Assembly: GCA_964513155.1 (NCBI GenBank)
Contig: CAZEMA010000002.1
Location: forward strand, 1 to 64,000
DNA: 64,000 nucleotides
Source: DATEAV01 sp964513155
Lineage (GTDB): Bacteria > Chloroflexota > Anaerolineae > Anaerolineales > E44-bin32
Direction of reading: 5' to 3'
Shown one piece after another: positions 51,835-60,817 of the stretch. The notes under the pieces are model-generated. The model was not told where the DNA came from, searched no databases, and saw only the letters and a program-made list of their open reading frames with translations. Position 1 is the stretch's first letter. Every line of letters starts with the position of its first letter. The position numbers and the translations under genes are program-made.

Positions 51835-52749
51835 ATGGCCACATGGACGCACTACCTCACCCCAACGACGGTGGAAGGCGCGCTGGCCGCGCTGGCTCAG
51901 GCGCGCGGTCCGGCGCGGCTGATCGCCGGGGGGACCGATCTGTTGCTGGACCTGCAGCAGGGCCGCCAGCCTCCGGTGGACACGCTGGTGGATGTCACCC
52001 GCATCCCGGAACTCGGGGAGATCCAGCTTGAGGAGCATTGCCTGTATCTGGGCGCGGCGGTGACGCTTGCCACCCTTCTGCAACACGAGGAGCTGGCGCA
52101 TCACGCACGTTGCCTGGTCGAAGCTTGCCGCCTGATCGGTGGACCTCAGGTGCGCAACGTGGCCACGATCGGCGGCAATGTCGCCCACGCCCTTCCGGCG
52201 GCCGATGGGACAATCGCCTTGCTGGCGTTGGATGCGCAGGCGCAGATCGCCTCTCCGGAAGGTCGCCGTTGGGCGCCGCTGGAGACGCTTTTCGCCGGGC
52301 CTGGACAGGCGGCTTTCAACCAAGAGCGCGAGCTGCTCGTGGGGTTTCGCTTCGCACAACGCCAACCGGGAGAGACCTCGGTCTTCCGCCGAGTGATGCG
52401 GCCTCAAGGCGTGGCGATCGCCATCATGAACATGGCTGTCTGGATTCGCTGGGGCATGCGGGCGGAAATCCAGGACGTCCGCTTGGCGGTTGGAGCAGCT
52501 GGACCGCGGCCGCTGCGGGCGCGCCGGACGGAGGAGGCTCTACGCGGGGCTGGGCTCAGCCAGCCCGCCATCGCCAAGGCGATCGAAGTGCTGGCATCGG
52601 AGGCGCGCCTGCGCACCAGCCCCCATCGGGCCACGGCCGACTACCGCCGGCAGCTTCTCGAGGTCCTGCTAAGACGAACGCTGGCGGCCGTCCGGCCCAA
52701 CTCATCCTCGGAGGCCCCCTCCGCCGCTCTTGAGGGTCAGGGGTCATGA
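51835..52749 (+). CDS. Xanthine dehydrogenase FAD-binding subunit (YgfM/CoxM type)
   Basis: 304 residues of the CO-dehydrogenase-flavoprotein family: the FAD-binding loop LIAGGTDLLLDLQQG, the second loop VRNVATIGGNVAHALPAADG and a C-terminal domain of the CO_deh_flav_C type (RVMRPQGVAIAIMNMAV). It carries electrons between the iron-sulfur centres of the partner and NAD or another acceptor. The TGA stop overlaps the ATG of the large subunit, so the two are translationally coupled. In the E. coli yge/ygf locus the equivalent pair is YgfM-XdhD. Confidence 0.9.
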   Translation: MATWTHYLTPTTVEGALAALAQARGPARLIAGGTDLLLDLQQGRQPPVDTLVDVTRIPELGEIQLEEHCLYLGAAVTLATLLQHEELAHHARCLVEACRLIGGPQVRNVATIGGNVAHALPAADGTIALLALDAQAQIASPEGRRWAPLETLFAGPGQAAFNQERELLVGFRFAQRQPGETSVFRRVMRPQGVAIAIMNMAVWIRWGMRAEIQDVRLAVGAAGPRPLRARRTEEALRGAGLSQPAIAKAIEVLASEARLRTSPHRATADYRRQLLEVLLRRTLAAVRPNSSSEAPSAALEGQGS

Positions 52750-55532
52750 TGGCGCAGCTGGCTTTCTGGGTGAACGATCGCCGGGTCGAGGTCGAGGCCG
52801 GCCCTGGCGAGATGCTCTCCGATGTCCTCCGGTATCGGCTGGGCCTGACCGGGACCAAGATCGGCTGTAACGAGGCCGAGTGTGGCGCGTGCACCGTCCT
52901 CTTGGATGGGGAACCGATCCTGTCGTGTACCTACCCTGCGGCCAAGGCAGCCGGACGCCGCGTGGTCACGATTGAGGGCCTGGCCCGGGATGGCCGGCTG
53001 CATCCGCTGCAAGAGGCCTTCATCCGCCATGGCGCCATCCAGTGCGGCTTCTGCACGCCTGGGCAAATCCTGACGGCGGCTGCCCTGCTCGCCCAAAACC
53101 CCGATCCCACCGAAGAAGACATCCGCCGAGCGCTCAAGGACACACTCTGCCGCTGCGGGTGCTATGTGGAGATCACCCGGGCCGTTCAGGCTGCCGCCCG
53201 CAGCCTGCGCGCCAGTGAGCCAGTCGTTGGGCCGGAGATACCGGCCCTCGAGGGCCTCTCGGTCGTGGGACGGGTGCTTCCGCGAGCGGACGCCGAGGAC
53301 AAGGCCACGGGCGCGGCCCGCTACACGGATGACTACGCTTTCCCGGGCATGCTGCATGGCCGGGCACGGCGGGCTGGCGTCCCTCACGCGATCCTGAGGC
53401 GGCTCAATGTGGATAGCGCGCGCGCCCTCCCGGGTGTCCGGGCGGTGATGACCGCGGCCGACATCCCGGGTGAGCACAACCACGGCCTGGTGATCTACGA
53501 CTGGCCGGCGCTGGTCGGGGAAGGGGAGGATGTCCGGTATGTCGGCGATGCCATTGCCCTGGTCGCCGCGGATAGCGCCGAGATCGCCTCGCAAGCCCTT
53601 GACCTGATCGAAGCCGAGTTTCGACCGCTGCCGGTCGTAACCGATCCGGTCCAGGCGCTGGCACCGGAAGCGTCCCAAGTCCACCGTCAGGGCAACCTGT
53701 TGGAGCACATCAAAGTTCGGAAGGGAGACATCGAGGCGGGTTTCGGCCAGGCGCAGGTCATCTTCGAGCAGGTGTACCACACCGCAAGCCAGGATCATGC
53801 TTTCCTGGAGCCGGAGTGTAGCGTCGCCCGGCCGACAGACAACGGCCGGATGGAGGTCTACGTCGGCTCCCAGATTCCCTACGCTGATCGGGAGCAAGTT
53901 GCCCGCTGCCTCGGCCTGCCGCAGGAGAAGGTCCGGATCATCGGCACGCTGATTGGAGGGGGTTTCGGCGGCAAGGAGGACATCGGCGGGCAGATCCACG
54001 CTGCGCTACTGGCTCAGGCAACCGGGAGGCCGGTGAAGGTCCTCTATGATCGGCAGGAGAGCCTGCTGGTGCACCCCAAGCGGCATGCGACCCAGATCCG
54101 TGTCCGGTTGGGGGCCCGGCGAGACGGGACCTTGGTTGCGGCCGAGACCGAGCTCTACGGCGACACGGGCGCCTACGCCTCGTTGGGCGACAAGGTGATG
54201 ACCCGGGCCACCACGCACTCGAGCGGGCCCTACATCATTCCGCACGTCAAGGCCGACTGCTTCGCGGTCTACACCGACAACCCACCCGCAGGCGCCTTCC
54301 GCGGTTTCGGCGTCACCCAGTCGGCCTTCGCCATCGAGTCGGCCATGGATGAGTTGGCGGAAGAGCTGAAGATCGATCCCGTGGCTCTCCGTCGGCTGAA
54401 CGCGCTGCGCGTCGGCACCGAAACCAACACGGGGCAGCTGCTACGGGACAGCGTCGGATTGAGCGAGTGCATCGAGAAGGTGGAGGCCGAGATGCGGCGC
54501 CTGACTGGCGAGGGGGATCTCTTCCGGCTGAGAGCGGTCGAAGGGGCGCCCAACCTGCGCCGCGCCTGGGGCTTCGCCGTCGGGTTCAAGAACACCGGGC
54601 TCGGTGGCGGCGCGCCCGACAAGGCCGGGGCGGAGATCGAACTGTATTCCGATGGGATGGCCGAGGTCCGCAGCTCGTCCGCTGAGCTGGGCCAGGGGCT
54701 GCCGACCGTGCTGCAGATGATTGCGGCCGAGGAGCTGCAGCTGCCGGCGGAACGGGTGCGGGTCTTGCTCTCGGATACCGATCTGACGCCCGACGGCGGC
54801 CCGACGACCGCCTCCCGCCAGACGTACGTCACAGGGAACGCCGTCCGCTATGCGGCCAAGGCGATGCGGCAGGCGGTGGCGGCGACACTAGCCGAGAGAC
54901 TTGATTGTCCTCCTGAGGAAGTACGTTTCGTCGAGGGGCTGGCCCAGGTGCGCGATCAGCGCGTTCCCCTGGGCACTGTCGTCGAGTGGATGAAGGCCGA
55001 GGGGCGCGAACCTCGCACGAGCTACGACTACTGGGCGCCAGCGACCCAGCCCCTTGGCAGCGGTGGCGACATGCACTTCGCCTTTTCCTTCGCCGCCCAG
55101 GCGGCCGAGGTGGAGGTCGATCTGGAAACCGGGGAGGTTCGCGTGCTGCGAGTGATCTCGGCCAACGATGTAGGCCGGGCCATCAATCCGCTGGGCCTGC
55201 AAGGCCAGATCAACGGCGGGGTCGTCATGGGTATCGGCACGGCCTTGACCGAGGAGTTCATCGTGGAGGAGGGGCGGGTCTTCACCGATCGGCTGGCGCG
55301 CTACCGGATGCCTTCGATCGCCCAGACGCCCGAGATCGTTCCGATCGTCGTCCAACATCCCACGTCGGAGGGTCCCTATGGCGCCAAGGGGGTCGGCGAA
55401 ATCGTGAGCATCCCGACTGCACCCGCCATCACCAATGCCGTCTACAACGCCTGCCGGGTAAGGGTGCGCCGTCTCCCGGTGGACCAGGACTGGCTGGCGC
55501 GTCAAATCAAGGGGAGGCCGGGAGATGCCTGA
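52746..55532 (+). CDS. Molybdenum hydroxylase, fused 2Fe-2S and molybdopterin subunits (XdhD type)
   Basis: 928 residues. The N-terminal ferredoxin-like [2Fe-2S] domain has Cys41, Cys46, Cys49 and Cys61 (GCNEAECGACTVLLDG), and the helical second [2Fe-2S] domain has QCGFCTPGQI and LCRCGCY. The molybdenum-binding part includes GGGFGGKEDIGGQ, AFRGFGVTQSAFAIESAMDE and the catalytic Glu885 in GAKGVGEIVSIPTAP. This fusion matches XdhD-like hypoxanthine/xanthine dehydrogenases; substrate may be hypoxanthine, xanthine or another purine. FAD is on the preceding gene. Maturation genes (xdhC/yqeB-type or cytidylyltransferase) are not in the window. The end overlaps the NUDIX gene by 8 bases. Confidence 0.92.
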   Translation: MMAQLAFWVNDRRVEVEAGPGEMLSDVLRYRLGLTGTKIGCNEAECGACTVLLDGEPILSCTYPAAKAAGRRVVTIEGLARDGRLHPLQEAFIRHGAIQCGFCTPGQILTAAALLAQNPDPTEEDIRRALKDTLCRCGCYVEITRAVQAAARSLRASEPVVGPEIPALEGLSVVGRVLPRADAEDKATGAARYTDDYAFPGMLHGRARRAGVPHAILRRLNVDSARALPGVRAVMTAADIPGEHNHGLVIYDWPALVGEGEDVRYVGDAIALVAADSAEIASQALDLIEAEFRPLPVVTDPVQALAPEASQVHRQGNLLEHIKVRKGDIEAGFGQAQVIFEQVYHTASQDHAFLEPECSVARPTDNGRMEVYVGSQIPYADREQVARCLGLPQEKVRIIGTLIGGGFGGKEDIGGQIHAALLAQATGRPVKVLYDRQESLLVHPKRHATQIRVRLGARRDGTLVAAETELYGDTGAYASLGDKVMTRATTHSSGPYIIPHVKADCFAVYTDNPPAGAFRGFGVTQSAFAIESAMDELAEELKIDPVALRRLNALRVGTETNTGQLLRDSVGLSECIEKVEAEMRRLTGEGDLFRLRAVEGAPNLRRAWGFAVGFKNTGLGGGAPDKAGAEIELYSDGMAEVRSSSAELGQGLPTVLQMIAAEELQLPAERVRVLLSDTDLTPDGGPTTASRQTYVTGNAVRYAAKAMRQAVAATLAERLDCPPEEVRFVEGLAQVRDQRVPLGTVVEWMKAEGREPRTSYDYWAPATQPLGSGGDMHFAFSFAAQAAEVEVDLETGEVRVLRVISANDVGRAINPLGLQGQINGGVVMGIGTALTEEFIVEEGRVFTDRLARYRMPSIAQTPEIVPIVVQHPTSEGPYGAKGVGEIVSIPTAPAITNAVYNACRVRVRRLPVDQDWLARQIKGRPGDA

Positions 55533-56154
55533 GACACCGCCGCGATGGCTGGACTGGGCGCGCCAAATCCAGGCTCTGGCTCAGACGGGCCTTCACTACG
55601 CCCGCAATGACTTCGAGCGCGAGCGGGCGAGGCGCCTGCTTGCGATCGCCTCTGAGATGGTGGCTGAGCACGCCTCCCTGCCGGCCGGGGAAGCCTTGAC
55701 CGCATTCACCGCCCAGCCGGGCTACGTGACGCCCAAGGTCGATGTCCGGGGCGCAGTCTTCCGGGGTGGGGAGGTGCTTCTGGTCCGCGAGGCGATGGAC
55801 GGAGGTTGGACATTGCCCGGCGGCTGGGCCGATGTCGGCGAGAGTCCGGCGCGGTCCGTCGAGCGGGAGGTCTGGGAGGAGGCCGGGTTGAAGGTGCACG
55901 CCTCGCGCCTGGTGGGCGTCTATGACGCCAATCGCATCGAGCAGGCGCTGAGCCTGTTTCACGCCTACAAGATCGTCTTCCTTTGCGATGTCCTGTCTGG
56001 CGACTTGACGCCCAGTTCCGAGACTACCGAGGTGGGATGCTTTCCGGCCGACAACCTGCCTCGACCGTTCTCGCCCCATCGGACGCTGGACCGGCACATC
56101 GCGGATGCGTGGGCGATGTGGCGTGACCCGTCCCGGCCCGCGGTGTTTGATTGA
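55525..56154 (+). CDS. NUDIX hydrolase with N-terminal helical domain
   Basis: 209 residues. About 65 helical residues typical of one NUDIX subgroup precede the NUDIX fold. The NUDIX box is GGWADVGESPARSVEREVWE followed by EAG, with the metal-binding REVWEEAG intact. Members hydrolyse nucleoside diphosphates linked to another group (ADP-ribose, nucleotide sugars, oxidised nucleotides). Overlap with the hydroxylase gene by 8 bases suggests a shared transcript. The C-terminal sequence is repeated on the far side of the gap at 56162; see the duplication entry. Confidence 0.88.
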   Translation: MPETPPRWLDWARQIQALAQTGLHYARNDFERERARRLLAIASEMVAEHASLPAGEALTAFTAQPGYVTPKVDVRGAVFRGGEVLLVREAMDGGWTLPGGWADVGESPARSVEREVWEEAGLKVHASRLVGVYDANRIEQALSLFHAYKIVFLCDVLSGDLTPSSETTEVGCFPADNLPRPFSPHRTLDRHIADAWAMWRDPSRPAVFD

Positions 56155-56316
56155 TGTGCCTNNNNNNNNNNNNNNNNNNNNNNNNNNNNNNNNNNNNNNN
56201 NNNNNNNNNNNNNNNNNNNNNNNNNNNNNNNNNNNNNNNNNNNNNNNNNNNNNNNNNNNNNGCGTGGGCGATGTGGCGTGACCCGTCCCGGCCCGCGGTG
56301 TTTGATTGATGTGCCT
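56107..56316. other. 100-N gap flanked by an identical 55-base sequence (probable false gap)
   Basis: Bases 56107-56161 and 56262-56316 are identical over 55 bases, and the N run 56162-56261 lies exactly between them. Two contigs that overlapped by 55 bases were apparently joined with a placeholder instead of being merged. The second copy is not a true repeat of the NUDIX gene end. After removing one copy and the N run, the sequence would be continuous. Confidence 0.9.
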
Positions 56317-56369
56317 GGATGTCCCGTGCTTCTGTGTGATGTCCGATCGCGGCACTTGGCACTTGACTC

Positions 56370-56483
56370 GTGACGAAGGACCAGCGCCTGTTGGCTCTCG
56401 ACGAAGAGGCGATCACGACCCAGTCACTCGAATTGGCGAGCGCGGCGCGGAAGCGTTATGATGAGCATGTGTCGGCCGACTGA
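56370..56483 (+). CDS. Possible small protein upstream of the F420:NADP reductase gene
   Basis: A 37-codon frame from GTG, reading VTKDQRLLALDEEAITTQSL then ELASAARKRYDEHVSAD. It is charged and helix-like, and ends 29 bases before the next gene. There is no ribosome-binding site and I know no family. It may also be chance. Confidence 0.25.
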   Translation: MTKDQRLLALDEEAITTQSLELASAARKRYDEHVSAD

Positions 56484-56512
56484 GCACCGGCCATAGCCCG
56501 GTCGGAGGGCGG

Positions 56513-57190
56513 ATGACCGATCGCATACTCCTCACATTGGCGATCCTGGGTGGGACGGGAAACGAAGGAAAGGGGCTCGCCTACCGATGGGCAAAGGCGG
56601 GTTACCTGGTCATCGTCGGCTCCCGGACCCCCGACAAGGCCGTCAAGGTCGCCCAGGAGCTCAACCAGAAGCTCGGACGGGACGTGATCCGCGGTTTGGC
56701 GAACAAGGAGGCTGCCACGGCCTGCGACATGGCCGTGGTGACCGTCCCCTACGCCGCGCACAGGGACCTGCTTGAGGCGCTGCGGGATGAGCTCCAGGGC
56801 AAGGTGTTGGTGGACGTCACCGTGCCTCTAAGCCCGCCGAAGGTTACGCGGGTGTACGTCCCTCCGGCGGGGAGCGCGGCCAAGGAAGCGCAGCAGATTC
56901 TGGGCGAAGGCGTCCGGGTCGTGGCGGCGTTCCAGAATGTCTCGCACGATCACCTGCTCGAGGAGGATCCCGTTCCCTGCCACGTTCTGGTATGTGGGGA
57001 TAGTGAGCAGGCGCGCGAACAGGTGCTCAAACTGGCTGCCGCGGCCGGCCTGACGGGCTGGGATGCGGGGCCACTGGACAATGCGATCGTTGTCGAGGGT
57101 CTGACACCCATTCTGATCGGCATCAACAAGCGCTACAAGATGAAGGGGGCCGGGATTCAGGTGACCGGCCAGACGGCTGAGAAGGCCTGA
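56513..57190 (+). CDS. fno: F420-dependent NADP oxidoreductase
   Basis: 225 residues. The NADP-binding Rossmann start LAILGGTGNEGKGLAYRWAK is followed by VIVGSRTPDKAVKVAQEL, the specificity loop for the 2'-phosphate. VDVTVPLSPPKVTRVYVPPA and the end region DAGPLDNAIVVEGLTPILIG match Fno/NpdG. It transfers hydride between F420H2 and NADP+. It is the first gene of the F420 block; the next gene (cofE) starts 7 bases later. Its presence links the F420 pool with NADPH, and so with the dihydropyrimidine-dehydrogenase-like and hydroxylase genes around it. Confidence 0.9.
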   Translation: MTDRILLTLAILGGTGNEGKGLAYRWAKAGYLVIVGSRTPDKAVKVAQELNQKLGRDVIRGLANKEAATACDMAVVTVPYAAHRDLLEALRDELQGKVLVDVTVPLSPPKVTRVYVPPAGSAAKEAQQILGEGVRVVAAFQNVSHDHLLEEDPVPCHVLVCGDSEQAREQVLKLAAAAGLTGWDAGPLDNAIVVEGLTPILIGINKRYKMKGAGIQVTGQTAEKA

Positions 57191-57196
57191 TCGACC

Positions 57197-57970
57197 ATGT
57201 CCGACCGTCTTTTTCTGACTGCCCTGGCCGGCATGCCCCTTGTCCGACCCGGGGACGACTTGGGGGGGCTGATCGGGGAAGCCCTGGCACGAGCGGGCCT
57301 GCGCCTGGAGAGCGGTGACGTCCTTGTGGTCACCCAGAAGATCGTCTCCAAGGCGGAGGGTCGCCTGGTGAACCTGGCCGAGGTTGAGCCCTCGGCTGAG
57401 GCGAGGCGGTTGGCGGAGAAGAGTGGCAAGGATCCCAGGATCGTCCAGGTCATCCTGGGGGAGAGTCAACAGGTGCTCCGAGTGCGGCCCGGGCTGATCA
57501 TCGTCCGCCACCGGCTGGGCTTCGTCTGCGCCAACGCCGGAGTGGACCACTCCAATGTGCGCGGCGAGGGGGGTCGGGCTGAGGACTGGGTGCTGAGGTT
57601 GCCTCTCGACCCCGATGCTTCGGCCGCCCGGCTCCGAGAATACCTGGAGGCGCAATCCGGCGCGGCGATCGGTGTCCTGATCATCGACTCGCATGGGCGG
57701 GCCTGGCGGATGGGCACGGTGGGGGTGGCGATCGGCGTCTCCGGCTTCCCGGCGCTCCTCAACCTGCGTGGCCGCCCAGACCTGTTCGGCTATCGCCTCC
57801 AGGTCACCGAAGTTGGGCTGGCGGACGAATTGGCGGGGGCGGCCTCAATCCTAGCGGGGCAGGCTAATGAGGGACGACCGGTTGTTCATGTTCGCGGCCT
57901 CCCCTATCCGCTGCGGGAGGGGTCCTTGGTCGAGTTGATTCGACCCGAGGGACTGGACCTGTTTCGCTAG
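57197..57970 (+). CDS. cofE: Coenzyme F420-0:L-glutamate ligase CofE
   Basis: 257 residues. GTP-dependent addition of glutamate residues to F420-0. Motifs: VLVVTQKIVSKAEGRLVNLA, VCANAGVDHSNV and LIIDSHGRAWRMGTVGVAIG, matching the CofE/FbiB N-terminal family. It has no fused nitroreductase domain; that activity is encoded separately at 58439-59053, whereas actinobacterial FbiB combines both. Position between fno and a PPOX-type flavoprotein gene supports an F420 role. Confidence 0.92.
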   Translation: MSDRLFLTALAGMPLVRPGDDLGGLIGEALARAGLRLESGDVLVVTQKIVSKAEGRLVNLAEVEPSAEARRLAEKSGKDPRIVQVILGESQQVLRVRPGLIIVRHRLGFVCANAGVDHSNVRGEGGRAEDWVLRLPLDPDASAARLREYLEAQSGAAIGVLIIDSHGRAWRMGTVGVAIGVSGFPALLNLRGRPDLFGYRLQVTEVGLADELAGAASILAGQANEGRPVVHVRGLPYPLREGSLVELIRPEGLDLFR

Positions 57971-58037
57971 GCCGGCGGGCGGGCGTAGCGAGTGAGTCCC
58001 TTCGGTTCCTTCGTTCCTACTGTCAAAGGAGCCTGAC

Positions 58038-58442
58038 ATGTCGAAAGTGATCCCGGAGACGCATCTCGATCTGCTCACGGATGAGAAGCGCGCCTTCCTC
58101 TTCCTGGCAACGTTGATGGATGATGGCACGCCGCAGGTGACCCCCGTCTGGTTCAATACCGCAGACGGCATGATCCGGGTAAACACTGCCCGAGGGCGGG
58201 TCAAGGATCACAACATGAAGGCCCGGCCGAAGGTCGCGATGGCGATCATGGATCCGGCCGATTCGTACCGCTACGTGCAGCTCCGAGGGACAGTCGTGGC
58301 GGTGACGGAAGAGGGGGCTCGCGAGCACATCGACCGCCTGGCCAAGAAGTACCTCGGCCAGGATCGCTACCCTTGGTCGCAGCCCGGGGAGGTGCGCGTG
58401 ATGTACACGATCCGTCCCGATTCCGTGAGCGCGATGGAATGA
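58038..58442 (+). CDS. PPOX-class F420-dependent protein (split beta-barrel)
   Basis: 134 residues with the pyridoxamine-phosphate-oxidase-like split barrel: AFLFLATLMDDGTPQVTPVW, FNTADGMIRVNTARGRVKDH and NMKARPKVAMAIMDP. The Lys/Arg-rich KDHNMKARPKV region is typical of members that bind F420 or a flavin. The physiological substrate is unknown; relatives reduce unsaturated or aromatic compounds or bind haem breakdown products. An AAAGGAG precedes it. Its stop overlaps the start of the nitroreductase gene (ATGA), so the pair is coupled. Confidence 0.85.
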   Translation: MSKVIPETHLDLLTDEKRAFLFLATLMDDGTPQVTPVWFNTADGMIRVNTARGRVKDHNMKARPKVAMAIMDPADSYRYVQLRGTVVAVTEEGAREHIDRLAKKYLGQDRYPWSQPGEVRVMYTIRPDSVSAME

Positions 58443-59053
58443 CCATGGGACCGGAGGCCCTGGAAGCGTTTCTCGGCGGGCGCCATTCGGTCCGGCGGTT
58501 CCGGCCCGATCCTGTCCCAGAGGCAACCATCCGGCGAGTGTTACAGGCGGCCACGCGGGCCCCTTCCGCTCACAACCGGCAGCCCTGGCGGTTCGCCGTC
58601 GTGGGGCAGGGGGAGGCGAAGGATCGCATGATCCAGGCGATGGCAGAAGCCTTCCGGGGTGATCTGCGGGCGGATGGCCTGCCGGCTGCCGAGATCGAGG
58701 ACCGCATCCGGACGGCGCAAGAGAGGGTCGCTCAGGCACCAGTCGCCATCGTCCTTTGTCTGACGATGGTGGACATGCATGTCTATCCGGACCCAAGGCG
58801 CCAGGCGCACGAGCGGACAATGGCCATCCAAAGCCTGGCACTGGCGGGAGGCCACATCCTATTGGCCGCCCATGCCGAAGGGCTCGGCGCTTGCTGGATG
58901 GGGGCGCCGTTGTTTGCCCCCCAGGCGGCCCTTGAAGCACTCAGCCTTCCCCGCGATTGGGAACCTCAGGGTCTGATCGTCCTGGGGATCCCGGCTGAGC
59001 CGGGCAAGAGAACCGACCGGCGACCGGTCGATGAAGTGACCTTGTGGCGCTGA
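58439..59053 (+). CDS. FMN nitroreductase, FbiB C-terminal type
   Basis: 204 residues of the nitroreductase fold: GGRHSVRRFRPDPVPEATIR, RAPSAHNRQPWRFAVVG, MAIQSLALAGGHILLAAHAE and GLGACWMGAPLF. In actinobacteria and some other phyla this domain reduces dehydro-F420-0 to F420-0 during F420 synthesis, and the neighbours cofE, cofD and cofC strongly suggest the same job here. Its start (ATG 58439, then ATG 58445) overlaps the PPOX stop. The 180 bases after the stop contain no supported gene. Confidence 0.85.
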   Translation: MTMGPEALEAFLGGRHSVRRFRPDPVPEATIRRVLQAATRAPSAHNRQPWRFAVVGQGEAKDRMIQAMAEAFRGDLRADGLPAAEIEDRIRTAQERVAQAPVAIVLCLTMVDMHVYPDPRRQAHERTMAIQSLALAGGHILLAAHAEGLGACWMGAPLFAPQAALEALSLPRDWEPQGLIVLGIPAEPGKRTDRRPVDEVTLWR

Positions 59054-59237
59054 GTTGGTTCCGCTTGCGCGAGCAGGTCGGGGCAGGGCCCGGCGGTATG
59101 CGGCGGAGCATCCGGGCAGTGTCAGGGCGATTGGGTGGTTGGCTCAGGGATGGCAGCATGAGCGCGGCCGCAGGTCGTCGTGCCATGTCGCCGGGCTATG
59201 TTCCCCCGGCGTCTCGGGATCGCCTGCAAGGTGCCGA

Positions 59238-60185
59238 ATGAACATCGTGGCCCTGGCCGGCGGTGTGGGAGGGGCGAAGCTGGCCGACGGGCTGGCCGCG
59301 GCCTTGCCACCGTCCGACCTGGCCGTCGTTGTCAACACGGCCGATGACTTCGAGCATCTGGGCTTGGCCATCTCGCCGGACCTCGACACGGTGGTCTACA
59401 CCCTGGCCGGCGTCGCCAACCCCCGAACCGGCTGGGGACGGGCAGGCGAGACCTGGTCTTTCCTGGAGGCGCTCCGCGCCCTCGGGGGCCCGACCTGGTT
59501 CCGCCTCGGCGACAAGGACCTGGCGACGCATGCGGAACGGACGCGCCGCCTCCGCCAAGGAGAGCCCCTCAGCCAAGCGACCCGAGCGATTCGGACGGGG
59601 CTGGGCGTGCGTGTCGAAGTGCTCCCGATGTCCGACGATCCAGTGAGGACGGTGGTGGAAACGGACGAAGGGGACCTGCCCTTCCAGGAGTACTTCGTGG
59701 CCCGGCAGTGCCGACCCCGCGTGCGCGGCTTCCGTTTCGTAGGGGCCGACACAGCCCAGCCCGCGCCCGGCGTGATGGCAGCCATCGCGCAAGCCGATGC
59801 TGTCGTTCTGTGTCCCTCGAATCCCTGGGTAAGCCTGGATCCGATTCTTGCCGTGAGCGGCATCCGCCAGGCGGCTTCCGCCAAGCCGGCGCTCGCCGTC
59901 TCCTCGATTGTCGGAGGGCGGGCCTTGAAAGGGCCGGCAGCCAAGATGTTCCAGGAGTTGGGAATCCGGCCCTCGGCAACGGCCATCGCTGAGCACTACA
60001 AGGATCTGCTCTCGGGGCTGGTCATCGACGGCCTAGACTCGGATCTGGAGGGTGGAATCCGCGCCCTCGGCATCGAGGTGCTGGTGGCGGACACGGTCAT
60101 GAAGACGCGGGCTGATCGCCGGCGGTTAGCCGAGGAGGTGGTCGCCTTTGCCAGACGGCTGGCTGGTCCGAGAGACTTGCCATGA
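59238..60185 (+). CDS. cofD: 2-phospho-L-lactate (or enolpyruvyl) transferase CofD
   Basis: 315 residues from ATG 59238. It transfers the phospholactyl or enolpyruvyl group from its GDP derivative to FO, forming (dehydro)F420-0. The family start ALAGGVGGAKLADGLAAAL binds the nucleotide. NTADDFEHLGLAISPDLDT, WFRLGDKDLATHAERT and CPSNPWVSLDPILAV are conserved segments. A longer frame upstream is not conserved. Its stop overlaps the cofC start by 4 bases. FO synthase (cofG/cofH) is not in the window, so FO must come from elsewhere in the genome or be taken up. Confidence 0.93.
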   Translation: MNIVALAGGVGGAKLADGLAAALPPSDLAVVVNTADDFEHLGLAISPDLDTVVYTLAGVANPRTGWGRAGETWSFLEALRALGGPTWFRLGDKDLATHAERTRRLRQGEPLSQATRAIRTGLGVRVEVLPMSDDPVRTVVETDEGDLPFQEYFVARQCRPRVRGFRFVGADTAQPAPGVMAAIAQADAVVLCPSNPWVSLDPILAVSGIRQAASAKPALAVSSIVGGRALKGPAAKMFQELGIRPSATAIAEHYKDLLSGLVIDGLDSDLEGGIRALGIEVLVADTVMKTRADRRRLAEEVVAFARRLAGPRDLP

Positions 60186-60817
60186 GCGTTTGGGCGGTCG
60201 TCCCGGTCAAGCCGCTGGGCCAGGGCAAGTCGCGACTGCGAAACGTGCTCACCTCGTCCGAGCGGCAGGACTTGGGCAGGGAGATGATGGTGCGCACGCT
60301 CGACGTCCTGGCTTCCACACCGGAGATCGCCCGAACCCTTGTGGTAAGCCGGGATGCCGAGGTCTTGGCATTGGCAGAACGCCAGGGGGCCCAGGCCGTG
60401 TTGGAAGGCAATCTCCTGCATCTGAATCGGGCCTTGACCCGAGCGACCCAGGCCGCCACCCAAGGCGGAGCCTCGGCCGTCCTCGTGTTGCCGGCCGACT
60501 TGCCGCTGCTCGAGCGCGAGCAGGTGGAACGGCTGCTGGCGCTGGCAGGAGAGCCGCCCGTGGTGGTGATCGCGCCTGACCGGAAGCGCCAGGGCACGAA
60601 CGCGCTGCTCTGCTCGCCACCTGGTTTGATAAAATACGCATTTGGGCGCGACAGCTACGCCCGCCACCAGGCGCGCGCGCGTCGCGCCAGCGCCCGGCTG
60701 GAGATCTGTGTGCTGCCAGAGCTTGAGCTCGACCTGGACAGTCCAGAGGATCTGGAGCTTCTGGGACGATCCCGGCTGACTTCGGGCCGGAGTAGGAAAT
60801 GGGCGGGGAGCGGCTAG
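60182..60817 (+). CDS. cofC: 2-phospho-L-lactate (or PEP) guanylyltransferase CofC
   Basis: 211 residues of the nucleotidyltransferase fold: VWAVVPVKPLGQGKSRLRN at the N-terminus (GTP site), VLVLPADLPLLEREQVERLL with the metal-binding Asp, and RKRQGTNALLCSPPGLIKYA. It makes the GDP-activated phospholactate or phosphoenolpyruvate used by CofD. Which of the two it uses cannot be read by eye, but the separate FbiB-type nitroreductase nearby favours the PEP route through dehydro-F420. Overlap with cofD indicates a shared operon. Confidence 0.9.
   Translation: MSVWAVVPVKPLGQGKSRLRNVLTSSERQDLGREMMVRTLDVLASTPEIARTLVVSRDAEVLALAERQGAQAVLEGNLLHLNRALTRATQAATQGGASAVLVLPADLPLLEREQVERLLALAGEPPVVVIAPDRKRQGTNALLCSPPGLIKYAFGRDSYARHQARARRASARLEICVLPELELDLDSPEDLELLGRSRLTSGRSRKWAGSG

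Noticed and set aside
56262..56316. Real duplication of the NUDIX gene end
   Set aside because: Exact 55-base identity on both sides of an N gap points to unmerged contig overlap.
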